The position numbers were made by a program, and so were the translations under genes. A DNA stretch of 64,000 nucleotides from Dickeya oryzae (GTDB lineage Bacteria; Pseudomonadota; Gammaproteobacteria; Enterobacterales; Enterobacteriaceae). Below, in pieces: positions 39,601-49,200 of the stretch; the stretch's first letter is position 1, and every line of letters begins with the position of its first letter. The notes beneath the pieces were generated by a model. The model ran no database searches. It saw only the letters and a list, made by a program, of their open reading frames with translations, and was not told the origin of the DNA. The stretch is from the NCBI RefSeq assembly GCF_009372235.1, contig NZ_ML762923.1, positions 178,158-242,157 of the forward strand, in the 5' to 3' direction.

Positions 39601-42600
39601 CGAGTTATTCGACAGGTAAAAGAAGCATCTCGGCAAGTACCGTGTCGGGGCGTCGGCTATGGAGCCAGATTAGCTGCTGCCTCACAGGTACATACTGCTG
39701 CGGATATTTGCTTCAATTATCTTGGGCAGTTTAATCAAGGGTTTGATGCTACCCCGTTCCAGGGGGAGGCGCGTCTTGATTTGGCAAACCGGCATGCGCC
39801 GGATAGCCCGCGGGTCTGGCCACTGGAAGTGGATTGCTATGTTGTAGACGGCACATTGCATCTGGAATGGACTTGGAACGGTCAATGTTATCGGGATGAT
39901 ACCGTGCGTCAACTGGCTGAACGGATGCTGACATGGATACGACAACTGACACAGCACTGCCAGCAGCAAGTCACCACGTACTGGACGTCTTCTGATTTCC
40001 CGATGGCTAACCTAAGTACTGCTGCGCTTGATGAATTACAGCAACGTATTAGTGATATTGAGGATGTCTACCCACTGACACCGATGCAGGAGGGGATGCT
40101 TTTCCACTCGATGACCAGTGATGCATACCATGAGCAGATCTGTTTTGATTTACCGCTGAATACAGATACTGACAGGCTGCAGCATGCGTGGCAACGGGTG
40201 GTACAACATTATCCGGCACTACGTACTACCTTTGAAATGAGTCTCGGTGATGAACCGCTGCAAGTGGTACACCGCCATCTTCCATTGGTATGGGAGTCTG
40301 TGAGGATTGGGCCGACGATGACGCGTCAGCAAGTCTTAGAGGCTGATCGCGCTCGTCATTTTGATTTACAACAAGGGCCATTGTTGCGGTTGACGCTACT
40401 TGATCTGGGAGAAGGCCAACGGCAATTATTGGTTAGTCATCATCACGCCATTTTGGATGGCTGGTCAGTAAGGGTGATGATGGACAGTGTCGCCCATTAC
40501 TGGCACAACCCAAATGTTATCTTGCCGTCGGCTCCTTCGTTCAGGGGGTATGTGCGCCAGGTACGACAGCGTGATCGGCAACGTGAGAGTTACTGGGCGC
40601 AGCAGGCATCACGCATGACTCCAACCTCATTGCCTTTTGACTTGCCATCGCGGCAGCGTAGTGAACATAAACAGGTAATGTCGTTCACTCTTGATGAGGC
40701 GGTAACGCAGCGATTGTCACATTTTGCTCGCCGTGAGCAGTTAACGGTAAGTACCTTGGTACAAGGTGCATGGGCACTATTGCTACAGAATTATGCCGGT
40801 GGGGATAACGTACTGTTTGGCATGACTATATCGGGTCGCCAAACGGCACTGCCCGGTATGGAGCAGATGGTTGGGCTACTGATAAACACGCTACCTACCG
40901 CCATTAGTGTACTGGCAGATAAGCCAGTTAGTGACTGGTTACGTGAAATTCAGCAACAGCAACGTCAAAACGAGCGCTATGGCGATGTTGCGCTGACCGA
41001 TATCAAATCTGCAGCCGGCTTGCGTAGTAACGATGCGTTGTTTGATACCCTGCTGGTGTTTGAAAACTACCCCGGTGCGAGTGAGCAGGAGGCTCAGTTG
41101 TTCCGTGTAGTTGATGCACATGAGAGTACCAACTATGCACTTACGTTGGTGGCTTCATTGCATGATTGTCTTCATGGTCAGTTGGTTTACGACGACGGAG
41201 TATGTGACGACAGTATCGCTCATCAGTTGGTTGAGGGGTTGTGCAATATCCTGACACAACTCGACTCAGCGGTGACGCTGGGTGCTATCAGTCAGCTGAC
41301 GCCGAAGCAGCAGAGTCATCTGTTGACCCGGTGGCAGGGTATGGCGTTACCGGTTGAAGTTGCTACGGTTTATCAACAGTTTGTTGAGCAGGTACAGCGT
41401 ACACCTTATGCCACTGCCATCATTGACGGAAGCAACCACGTAAATTACCGCGAGCTACGCCAGCGTTCAGAACAATTGGCGATGCGTTTGTATTTCGCTG
41501 GTGTACGTGCCGGAGACCGGGTTGTGGTCTGGTTGCCGCGTAGTATTGATTATCTGTGTGCGATTTTGGCGGCAAGTCGCTTGGGGGTTTGTTATATCCC
41601 AGTTGACAGTCAGTGGCCGGATGAACGTGTGCTGTGGCTACTTGAAGACAGTGCTGGAGGAGCGTTAATCACGGATGTAACGTTGCGGGCACGAATGGAA
41701 TTACCTACTTCGACGACAGTCATTGATATCGGTCAATGCCCGAGTACGGATGAGATGGCGGTGACTTTACCGGTAGAGATTCCTGCTGACACATTGGCGT
41801 ACATTATTTATACATCAGGCTCTACAGGTACGCCAAAAGGGGTGATGATCGAACATGCCAGTCTGAATAACTACCTTCAGGATGCGGTGGCGCGTTATCA
41901 CATTAATGCGTCTACATACAGCTTGTTCCATTCGTCGATAAGTTTCGATGCGACCTTAACCAGCTTGTATTTACCGTTATTAGTTGGCGGTTGTATCCGT
42001 GTAATCCGTGAGGATGGTGATATCGCTGCCTTGCAGCAGGCAATCCGCGACAGTGGTCATGATGTATTGCTTAAGATTACACCTGTCCACCTCAGTTTGC
42101 TGGAAACTCGACTGACAGCAGACGATAAACGCCGGGTAGCCGCACTGGTTGTTGGTGGTGAGGCTCTGAACAGTGCCGCAGTGCAACGCTGGCTGAATGA
42201 TGCACCCGATTGCGGCATTTTCAACGAGTATGGACCAACAGAAACGGTAGTGGGGTGTTGTGTTCAACGCGTCAGTCTGCAGGATGTGCAACATGGCGGC
42301 AGCGTAGCCATTGGGTTGCCTATTAACAATACTCACTTGTTAATTCTTGATGAACAACAACAGCCAGTACCTCTGGGGGCTACCGGTGAGCTTTACATTG
42401 GAGGTGCAGGTGTCGCCCGTGGGTACTGGCGTCGTCCGGAACTCACCAGTGAACGTTTCCTGGAGCGTGATACACCAGATGGACGTGTGAGGTTTTATCG
42501 CACTGGGGATCGGGTTTGTGCGGATATTGACGGTACATTGCACTATCTGGGGCGCTGTGATCGACAGATCAAACTACGTGGTTATCGTATTGAGCCAGGT

Positions 42601-43182
42601 GAAATCGAGGCTCACTTGTCATCGCATCCTCAGGTGGTGTTGAGTGCGGTGCAGTATTTAGCACAACGCGACATCCTGGCTGCATGGGTTGAGCTGCGAA
42701 GCGATGCTAACCCGGCTGTAGATGAAGCGGCACTGCGTCAATATCTGGCGCACACTTTGCCAACGCATATGATACCCGGCTCTATTCAGGTGCTGACAGC
42801 CATGCCGCAAACAGCAAATGGTAAAGTCGACTACCGTGCGTTACCTGTACCACAAGTCTCACCATTGAATGAAGGTGCAGCACCACAAAGCCCATTAGAG
42901 CAATCGCTGCGTGATATCTGGTGTGAGGTGCTCAGGTACGATCAGATTGGTTGCGATCAGAATTTTTTCGCATTAGGAGGACATTCATTACACGCGCTGC
43001 GTATTGCTGCACGTATTGAGCAACAACTGGAGATGCGTGTCTCGCTGGCTGATTTACTTCAGCATCAGACTATTCAGCTGTTGGCTGAAAAAATGAGCAC
43101 GATAACTAGCTCACCGGGTGCGATGCCCCAGGCTATTAAACGCGTCGTACGGCGACGCCCAGATTCTTCATCCCCGCAGTAA
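30688..43182 (+). CDS. zmsG: ZmsG/Zmn16, four-module NRPS (A-T-C-A-T-C-A-T-E-C-A-T)
   Basis: A 4164-residue peptide synthetase. It opens directly with an adenylation domain (about 1-500; carrier Ser542), so it is the starter. Then C2 (HH at 722), A2, carrier Ser1582; C3 (HH at 1767), A3, carrier Ser2622; an epimerase (about 2670-3100; HHLLVDG at 2793, EGHGRE, FNYLGQF); C4 (HHAILDG at 3252), A4, carrier Ser4100. Binding-pocket residues aligned by eye to GrsA read DSWTIASVC for A2 (Phe-like), and DATKVGEVG for both A3 and A4 (Asn). A1 reads DPRHAAFLA and is not assigned. The epimerase after A3 predicts D-Asn, and C4 has the form expected after an epimerase. C2 and C3 carry HHxxxDE instead of the usual HHxxxDG. 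No thioesterase. The ATG at 30688 follows AGGGG. Confidence 0.93.
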   Translation: MAISVEFENIVTRFPQQLAVVQGERQLTYQQLMENVATLGQGILEQGSEDQYVLTLLGQDVDLVTSVLAIRHVGRIFVPLSPQLPEKRLALLAGRFPDATLITRRRHLPKVMALGLSHRVVLVDENGLPEQQPQGYLRQPIEQPHAYVYFTSGSTGTPKAVLGRDESLLQFIQWESRTLAITPQDRVSQLTSQMFDPFLRDLFLPLLNGATLCLPPSPELIYDVPALLNWIQTQQISIMHIIPSLFQVLLESPMATEALSQVRCVALAGEMLKGALVRRFADCELTHTQLFNFYGPTESTLAKVCYPVSLSDVDRAVLPVGKPIDDTRLLIINKQLQPLSQGVVGEVLIVTSWLSAGYLNGDNSGFITLNSGESAYRTGDLGMIDADGNLILTGRNDTQIKIDGQRVETGEIEGILERHDSVRQALVMVASTPQGARLQAFVMVHPQHELQQDSLRDWLSAYLPVAWIPTHLHILDLFPRLPNGKVDRKALQDMYPLSVSRIVSGAAPQGQREQTLAAIWQSVLQLDYLSRDEDFFQLNGTSLQAIRMIAQVRDQMGLVLRFNDLYQGSTLAQCASALREPEPVDEYATGEEAVTLSVEQQGLWLIQQHQPESPVYNMVYHAVWQGPLNLTLLEQVWQLALQRFDSLRTTFCAVDGEPQARVEPNATLHLNFFDVTAQGDAVAERWLVEEATRPFTSLEAPLIRVGCLQRREQHYDMSIVMHHIIADEASVQRLWQWVLRTYRRVLAGGQVNLPEPAREGQYYYARQQYQWLNSAAGEKARDYWRQQLVGPLPLLQLPYDYPAQPVQHYHGGKVPFSLTRLQSDALLNVARAYNVTPYLCLLTLFHAFLSRYCRQNDILVGTPISRHHHIDQDEPFGLLFSVMVMRNQVDKRHPFAVLLEQVKSHFIDALQHPLPFSQLPALQDEARVSGVSPLFQAFFAWREATEVDQRIGTASVGALRQADTFTAKYELTLEMWPEEQQLHGNFEYASDRFASTTLARMADSFVRFIESFLEQPESALGALSLLPQDDYQQLLAWNQTVRPFDEQLCWHQLVEQQARHTPELVAIEFQQQTLTYQQLNQRANQLAQVLIAHGVGAEVTVGVSLARSPWVIVAMLAVMKAGGAYVPLDPDYPLNRSRYVLEDAGVHLLLTQHAFISHYQDVPCQRLLLEELEPLLPQYSTVNPIERCGSYNTAYIIYTSGSTGKPKGVPIRHYGVVNLATEFPALLGIMGAERVLQFASTSFDSSVWEISMALCHGATLVMAPRLSLMPGPDLLAQLSDLKISCVTLPASALAALPYAPLPALKLLITAGEACGVDLLRKWGRGRRFFNSYGPTEATVCVTNAELFADEERVHIGRPMSNTEVWILDEFQQPMPIGVAGELCIGGVGLSAGYINQPEQTNSRFVVHPLSNKAGARVYRTGDLACYREDGTLDYLGRIDQQVKIRGFRVELGEIETALREHPSVNEAVVMIRPDYLAASAIIAYVLHNDGCEPDRSVLADYLADRLPEYMCPSCYVLMTEFPHLPNGKIDRNRFPLPHVDTDISVIPAANDTEQAIIDVWCELLGHDAIGRDSSFFTLGGHSLLAARAIARLAERYQIGLRVSDIFAWRTPMRLATKVLQQTRENLLLSQPTQTPLPLSSAQQRMWFLSQQHAGDTRYLIGQIKTFSQPLDAERLLYSLQQLWAQTPALNIRFRLQQGVVEQYLSDQPLVCNRECCTVSDSTTWHEVLQQYGEQHLAQPLELLDAPLYRLTMVESVQGDIALVLVLHHILVDEQSMNLLDEQLLALYMQQPVQPAPVNVLQYTSWEYQEEVQDLWQSQLDYWKQQFATLPPVLGLSPVIRATDNQQAAGFVSVAMPDTIATSLRQIAKQHDVTLFNVLLAAFQILLHRHSGEQDIVVGTPVTLRDWPALQSTIGLLLNTVAIRQMVSGELTLEQFMAVSAETCSQAMANKDVPFDRVVDAVLPAGERPSSPLFQTMFVYNADPLASQTALTVQNQSIATSQAKFDLTCFVQEQEQKLRLVLEYKTACFDPTRIHSLAEHYLAILQQLVDSPSQRLGLLSILPPAEQVLLCETLNDTAMTVDVPWVHQQFEQQAALHPMAIALNMAGQCITYQQLNQQANRIAHALLRQGFGVGSRIAVYLPRSPELVAAILGVMKSGAAWVPVDLRYPQERVSLMMQTAEVQAVLTQGDLDITALAPQAQQLNIEALPSAAEDSNPTLCIEADQLCYILFTSGSTGVPKGVMIPHRGLRHYLAHACRDYSLRGGKGCTLHASISFDATLTSLFMPLLCGQTLHILPDEDDVAALVAIWQQVPGLTMVKLTPAHLELLSQQLPPEAAGNVSMLVVGGESLSASALRFWQQYAPQVMIVNEYGPTEATVGCCIHTFTAGETGEDGAVPIGRPIANTRLYLLDEQLQLVPFGAPGELYIGGEGLALGYYQRPDLTEQRFIADPFSPDPSARLYRTGDRACYLPDGNLMFLGRNDNQIKLNGYRIELEEVEAQLSACAGVMQAAVAIREVEGRPHLVAWLVGEQATQSAIRNEIAQRLPRFMRPTQWQWLTSLPLTSNGKVDRKQLLNLPWQQAKRESHQVPISALEQQLLDCWRQVLGRDDISTHDDFFALGGDSILSLQIVFRAREAGLMLSVDTLFDAPTIALLAERLTPHHLTEVDHSPVTGRYEWLPAQRWFFSHYAATPHHYNQSMLWRLHDEVSPQWLQAALTWLVNQHDGLRAHFDDTGAVIDKPVDHVTLEQVTLTESGHLDAAIAAAQEGLDIAQGPLFKTLLYRAPEGCWLLFVAHHLLVDGVSWRIITEDLSLAYQRAAKGETMPVVAKTASLLRWSHHLQQYADSEDARQEETFWRRYPALDTMRLPSDVGENPQPGRGVDSRKLALELPASATATLIQNTHMAYRTHPGDLLLSALALTLYEWSGRTRLRIDTEGHGRERLHEELDVSRTVGWFTAIYPLDIDLVQPDDTGRVIRQVKEASRQVPCRGVGYGARLAAASQVHTAADICFNYLGQFNQGFDATPFQGEARLDLANRHAPDSPRVWPLEVDCYVVDGTLHLEWTWNGQCYRDDTVRQLAERMLTWIRQLTQHCQQQVTTYWTSSDFPMANLSTAALDELQQRISDIEDVYPLTPMQEGMLFHSMTSDAYHEQICFDLPLNTDTDRLQHAWQRVVQHYPALRTTFEMSLGDEPLQVVHRHLPLVWESVRIGPTMTRQQVLEADRARHFDLQQGPLLRLTLLDLGEGQRQLLVSHHHAILDGWSVRVMMDSVAHYWHNPNVILPSAPSFRGYVRQVRQRDRQRESYWAQQASRMTPTSLPFDLPSRQRSEHKQVMSFTLDEAVTQRLSHFARREQLTVSTLVQGAWALLLQNYAGGDNVLFGMTISGRQTALPGMEQMVGLLINTLPTAISVLADKPVSDWLREIQQQQRQNERYGDVALTDIKSAAGLRSNDALFDTLLVFENYPGASEQEAQLFRVVDAHESTNYALTLVASLHDCLHGQLVYDDGVCDDSIAHQLVEGLCNILTQLDSAVTLGAISQLTPKQQSHLLTRWQGMALPVEVATVYQQFVEQVQRTPYATAIIDGSNHVNYRELRQRSEQLAMRLYFAGVRAGDRVVVWLPRSIDYLCAILAASRLGVCYIPVDSQWPDERVLWLLEDSAGGALITDVTLRARMELPTSTTVIDIGQCPSTDEMAVTLPVEIPADTLAYIIYTSGSTGTPKGVMIEHASLNNYLQDAVARYHINASTYSLFHSSISFDATLTSLYLPLLVGGCIRVIREDGDIAALQQAIRDSGHDVLLKITPVHLSLLETRLTADDKRRVAALVVGGEALNSAAVQRWLNDAPDCGIFNEYGPTETVVGCCVQRVSLQDVQHGGSVAIGLPINNTHLLILDEQQQPVPLGATGELYIGGAGVARGYWRRPELTSERFLERDTPDGRVRFYRTGDRVCADIDGTLHYLGRCDRQIKLRGYRIEPGEIEAHLSSHPQVVLSAVQYLAQRDILAAWVELRSDANPAVDEAALRQYLAHTLPTHMIPGSIQVLTAMPQTANGKVDYRALPVPQVSPLNEGAAPQSPLEQSLRDIWCEVLRYDQIGCDQNFFALGGHSLHALRIAARIEQQLEMRVSLADLLQHQTIQLLAEKMSTITSSPGAMPQAIKRVVRRRPDSSSPQ

Positions 43183-43205
43183 ACAAGGAAGCACGGAGGC
43201 ACACT

Positions 43206-46200
43206 ATGCAAGAGACTTTTTTTCAACACCCAGCCTCGTTGGCACAGAAACGGTTATGGTTATTACAGCAGTTGGAACAGCAGTCGGCTAATTACCATAT
43301 TCCGACCTTATTGGAATTGACGGGGACGGTGGACAAGGCTGCATTACAACAGTCAGTAGATTGGCTGGTGACACGTCATGAGTCATTTCGTACTGATTTT
43401 GTTTTTGAGCAAGACGTATTGTGGCAGCGCTGCCATACCGAATGCTCGTTGCCGGTTAAATGGGTAGATTTGTCAGGGTTGGATGACGCGCAACAGAAAC
43501 AGACGATAGCAGTTGAGCGGGATAGCGATTTTGCCTTAGACCAGGGTCCTCTGGCTCGCGTTACCTTGTTTGATTGCGGTAATCATAATTATCGGTTGTT
43601 GTTGGTATTACATCACATTATCTCTGATGGCTGGTCGGCAGGCATTATCAGCCGCGAGCTGGCTGAAGGATATAATGCTGCTCGTCGTGGCGAGACCCCC
43701 ATACTGCCAGAATTAGAGATTCAGTACATTGATTATACCGCTTGGCAGCAGGAACAAATGGAAACGCCTGAGTATCGGCAATCATTGTCATGGTGGTGTG
43801 AACGGTTGAGGGGTATTGAACCTATCGCATTTCCCACCGATTATTCGCGCCCTACACGCATTAGTACTCGAGGGAAAACCTGTGCGTTTCGCTTGCCTGC
43901 AAATTTAAGTCAACAACTGGCAAGAGTGGCACGTCAGCATAATAAAACGCTTTACTCCACTTTACTCAGTGCGTTCTATCTGTTGTTGCATCGTTACAGT
44001 GGTCAGACGGATCTGGCTATTGGCACACCTGTGGCTGGACGCGGTCAGATGGCGCTGGAACACGTCGTGGGCTTTTTCGTTAACACGCTGGTTTATCGCA
44101 TTGAACTAGCGCCGGAACAGCGTTTTGATCAGTTACAGGAACAGGTGTTTAAAACTGTGCTGGCGGGTATGGAACACCAGCAAGTGAGCTTTGACCGCCT
44201 GGTAGAAGCTATCAATCCACAACGCGATCTCAGCTATGCACCGCTGTTCCAGATTATGTTCTCGTTTGATGAATATGACCCCAGTTCATGGCGGTTCGAT
44301 GGTCTGGAGAGCCGGGTTCAGGTGTCGCTGAGTGAGCATGCCAAGTATGACTTGACGCTGTCCATGGAGAAACAAGGGGACGAACTGCTCGGTGTCTTTG
44401 AATATAGCACTGACCTCTTCAATGAGGATACGATCACGCGTTTGAGTCGGAATTTCACGTTTCTGTTGTCGGAGATAGCAGCCCAACCAGATGCGTCCCT
44501 GTGTTCTTATCAATGTATGACGTCAGAGGAAAAAGCGTTACTGTTAAGCGACTGGCAGCGCGAATGTGTTAGTCACCCGGTTGTTAACACGTTGCACCAG
44601 CGCTTTGAGCAACAGGCTCAGTTGTATCCACAGGCAGTCGCGTTGAGTGGTGAAAATGGTTTGCGCGTGACCTACCGACAGCTTAATGAACGGGCGAATC
44701 AACTGGCTCACTATTTGCTGAAGATGCAGTCTCAATCGGCTGATAGTTCCAGACGCGTGGGGATTTGCCTGGAACGTGACGACGCCACATTAGTTGCCAT
44801 TTTAGCCATTCTCAAGGCTGGGTTGGCCTATGTGCCAATTGATAACAGTCATGCCCAAGCACGCATCAACTACTATGTGCAGGATGCAGGGCTGAATTGG
44901 GTCATTGGTGGTGAAGCATTCCGTCATTTGTTTGCCGGATGTGAGGTTGATTTCATTAGTCTGGATCATGAGGCTGGCCTTATCGCGACTATGCCTGATG
45001 TGAACCCGAATTTCGCTGTGTCACCAGATGATCTGGCCTATATTATTTACACTTCCGGCTCTACCGGCAATCCTAAGGGCGTCGAAATCCCACACAGTAA
45101 TGTGTTGCGGTTATTTAGTGCCAGTGAGCGTTACTTCCAGTTTAGCAATGCAGATGTGTGGACATTGTTCCATTCCTGTGCTTTTGATTTTTCAGTGTGG
45201 GAAATTTGGGGGGCGTTGTTATATGGTGCGCGTCTGAGCTTAGTACCTTACTGGGTCACTCGTACGCCAGAACGTTTCCGCCAGTGGCTGGATGATGAAC
45301 AGGTTACGGTGCTTAACCAGACACCTTCCGCATTTTATCAGTTGATCACTGCCGATGCCCGGATATCGACCCGGTGTGACAGCCTGCGCTACATTGTGAT
45401 GGGTGGCGAGGCACTGGACCCAGGCGCACTGCGACCGTGGTTTGCTAAATACGGGGATGTCCAGCCAGCCATTATTAACATGTATGGTATTACTGAAACC
45501 ACTGTGCATGTCACCTGGCGTAATATCAGTGCAATTGATGCTGAATTAGGTGGAAAAAGCCCGATTGGCGTGGCGTTAGATGATTTGCGCATTTACCTGC
45601 TAGACGCTCAGCGTAATCTGGTACCGATTGGCGCGACAGGTGAAATGTATGTCGGTGGTGCAGGGGTGGCTAAAGGGTATCTGCATCGACCGGAATTAAC
45701 AGCGGAGCGTTTCATCCCACTACGGGATATTTTCCCTGATGCAGTAGGTGAAGGGCGTATTTATCGCAGCGGCGACCTTGCCCGCTATCATCCGGATGGT
45801 TCGTTGGAGTACCTTGGTCGCGCTGATCATCAGGTGAAAATCCGCGGTTTTCGTATTGAACTGGGCGAGATTGAAACCACCCTCAAGCGTTTACCACAGG
45901 TTCAACAAGCTGTAGTTCTGGCGCAACGAGATGAACAACAGCAGATGCGTCTGGTGGCTTATGTAGTGGGTGAGGAGGCATGCACTACCGAAATGTTGCG
46001 CGCTGGGCTGAAGGAAACGCTACCAGATTATATGTTGCCATCGATCTTCCATTTCCTGGAAACATTACCGTTGACCAGCAACGGGAAAATTGATCGAGCG
46101 ACGCTGCTGTCTTTGCAACAAGACCGGCCACAATTGGCGAGTGAGTTTGTTGAAGCGCGCACGGATGTAGAGCGGCAATTGGTCAATATGTGGCAACAGG

Positions 46201-49200
46201 CTCTGCAATTGGACACTATCGGTGTACAGGATAACTTCTTCGCATTAGGCGGGGATTCGCTACGTGGGGTTCAACTGGTCGGTCGGGCTAACGATCTGGA
46301 CTGGAATCTTTCGTTAGTAGATTTGTTTCAGCATCAGACGATTGCAGAGCTGGCGGCATTGGTTGAACAGCACTTGTCTGAGCAGAGTACAGCTGTTAGC
46401 CACCCCGAACCTTTTAGTATGATTTCAGCCGAGGATCGAGCGAATCTGCCCGATTATGTGGTGGATGCCTACCCGTTGAGCCGCATGCAGGCGGGGATGT
46501 TCTACCATATGCAATTGACGCCTGATTCCAATGTGTATCACTGTACCGGGACCTCGCATTTACGCTTGTCCCAGCCATTCAATCAACAGGCTTTCTATCA
46601 GTCCGTGCAGGAAGCAGTGGCACGCCATGATGTGTTGCGCACCGCGTTTGATCTGGAGAACTATAGCCAACCTCTGCAACTGGTACTACGCCAGGCTGAA
46701 TTGCCGATAGTGTTTGAAGATCTGCGCCATCTCAGCGTTGAGGAACAGGAGCAGCGTATCAAAGTGTTGTTGGAGTCTGAGCGAGTTACCCCCTTTGATC
46801 TGCTCAAGCCCACGCTGTTACGTTTCTTCATCTATCTGCGTGACGATACCAGTTTTCAGTTCACACTGACTGAATGTCACCCGGTGTATGATGGCTGGAG
46901 CTACCATTCGCTGATTGTCGAAATTTTTAACCGCTACGCAGCATTGACTGGTGTGAAAGACTGGAAGCCTGAGCCAAAGACCGGAGTTGAATACCGCGAT
47001 TTTATTGCGTTGGAACAACGATTGATCAATGACCCAGAGCAGCAGCATTGGTGGAAAGAGAAACTGAATGATTGCACTTTACTGAAACTACCACGTAAAG
47101 CGGGAGCTCAGGGACATGCTGATGCGCCACCACGCCAGCGTTCCATTTCATTAGTGCTGGACAGTGAGGTATATCAGGGCATCCGCCGATTAATGAAACA
47201 ACTCTCTGTTCCGATGAAGAGTGTATTGCTGAGCGGACATTTAAAGGTGATGAGCCTGTTCAGCGGCGAAAATGATGTATTAACCGGTATCCCTACCAAC
47301 GGACGACCAGAAGCGAAAGGCGGGGATCAACTCTATGGATTATTCCTTAATATTCTGCCATTTCGCCAGAGGTTGGAGAGAGGTAGCTGGGGAGAACTGA
47401 TTCGCCAGACCTTCGCCAACGAAAGCAGTATGATGCCATACCGCAGCTTCCCGTTAGCGGATATCCAACGTCAGTTTGGGCCTCAGCCATTACTGGATGA
47501 AGTCTTGTTTAACTACATGGACTTCCATGTGTATGAACGTTTGCTGCCGGAGCTGGGGTTTGAGGTTGCCAGTAATCTTAATAGCGATTATGTGTATGAA
47601 GGGACGCACTTTGCGCTTAACGTCCATTTCCAGCACTACACGTTGACATCGGCATTGGTCAACAATCAGATTTCTATCCAGCTTGATTACAATGAGAATT
47701 TGCTAAGTCACGAACTTGTCGGGCTGATGGCAGATTGTTATCGGGACGTATTCCGGGCGATGGTAACGGAAGAGTCTGCCATCCACACCAGTCAATCATT
47801 CCTGACTCCGGCACAGCAGGACCAACTCGTGTTGTTCAGCCAGGGAAAACCCGGTTATCAGGGTAAAGAAACTCTGGCCGCACTATTTGCCGGGCAGGTG
47901 GCACGAGATCCTGATGCTACAGCAGTAATACTTGACGAGCGTCGATTGAGCTATCGTCAGCTCGATATCCATACTACGCAATTGGCGCACTGGCTGGCTC
48001 AGCATGGTGTGAAAAAAGGTGATCGTGTTGGTCTGTGGCTGGGGAGGAGTATCGAGCTGGTTGCAGCTATTCTGGCGTTGAGCAAACTGGAAGCGGTATA
48101 TGTTCCGCTGAATAAAGAAGACCCTGTGGGTCGACGTCATACACAATTACTTGATGCGCAATGTATATTGATGTTGGCGCATCAGGGGGATGAATCTCAG
48201 GTAAAAGATACACCGGTACCCGTACTGTATCTGGGAGCTCAAGGTCCCTGGGTGTCTATGCCTCAGACAGCCTTACCCATCTCCGGCGATAATGCGTTGC
48301 CAGCTTACGTCATGTATACCTCAGGCTCTACCGGGAAAGCCAAAGGTGTATTGATCGGTCAGCGTGGCATTTTGCGGTTAGTTAAGGAAGCTGATTATGT
48401 CGACTTGGAGCAATATAAGCGCTTTCTAATGCTGGCTGCCGTGAGTTTTGACGCATCAACCCTAGAGTTGTGGGGGCCGTTGCTCAATGGCGGCGTTATT
48501 GTCATCTATCCCTATGACGGGGTGGATATTCCACGTTTGTCTCAGCTCATCGAACAATATGAGATTGAAAGCCTTTTCCTGACAACATCACTGTTTAATT
48601 TACTGGTAGATGAGCAACCGCAAGCACTACGTGGGGTAAAACAGTTGATTACCGGTGGCGAAGCAATGTCTGTCAGCCATGCCGCCCGAATTCAGGCGTT
48701 GTATCCACAACTGGAACTGATTAATGGCTACGGTCCGACAGAGAATACTACGTTCACCACATGTTACCGCTACCGGGCGGATGTGCAGCATCATTTACAA
48801 AGCGTGCCTATTGGGCGACCTAATGCTGGCAATGAAGTACAAATCCTGGATCGTTTCATGCAGCCTGTACCGGTTGGTACTCCAGGTGAGTTGTATATTG
48901 GGGGTAATGGTCTGGCGCTTACCTACCTCAACCAGCAAGAATTGTACGATCAGTTATTTGTAACACATCCACAACAGTCGGATCGTCGTTTGTACAAGAC
49001 AGGGGACCGTGGACGTTGGTTAGAGGACGGTAATATCGAGTATCTGGGACGTCTTGATAGCCAGAATAAGATTCGTGGATATCGAATCGAACTGGGAGAA
49101 ATTGAGTCGGTGTTGGGGCAACATCCAGAGGTCGAACGTGCTGCTGTGGTGGTAGTGAGCGATGGGCCGAAGAAACAGATTGTTGCTGGTGTGGTGCCAG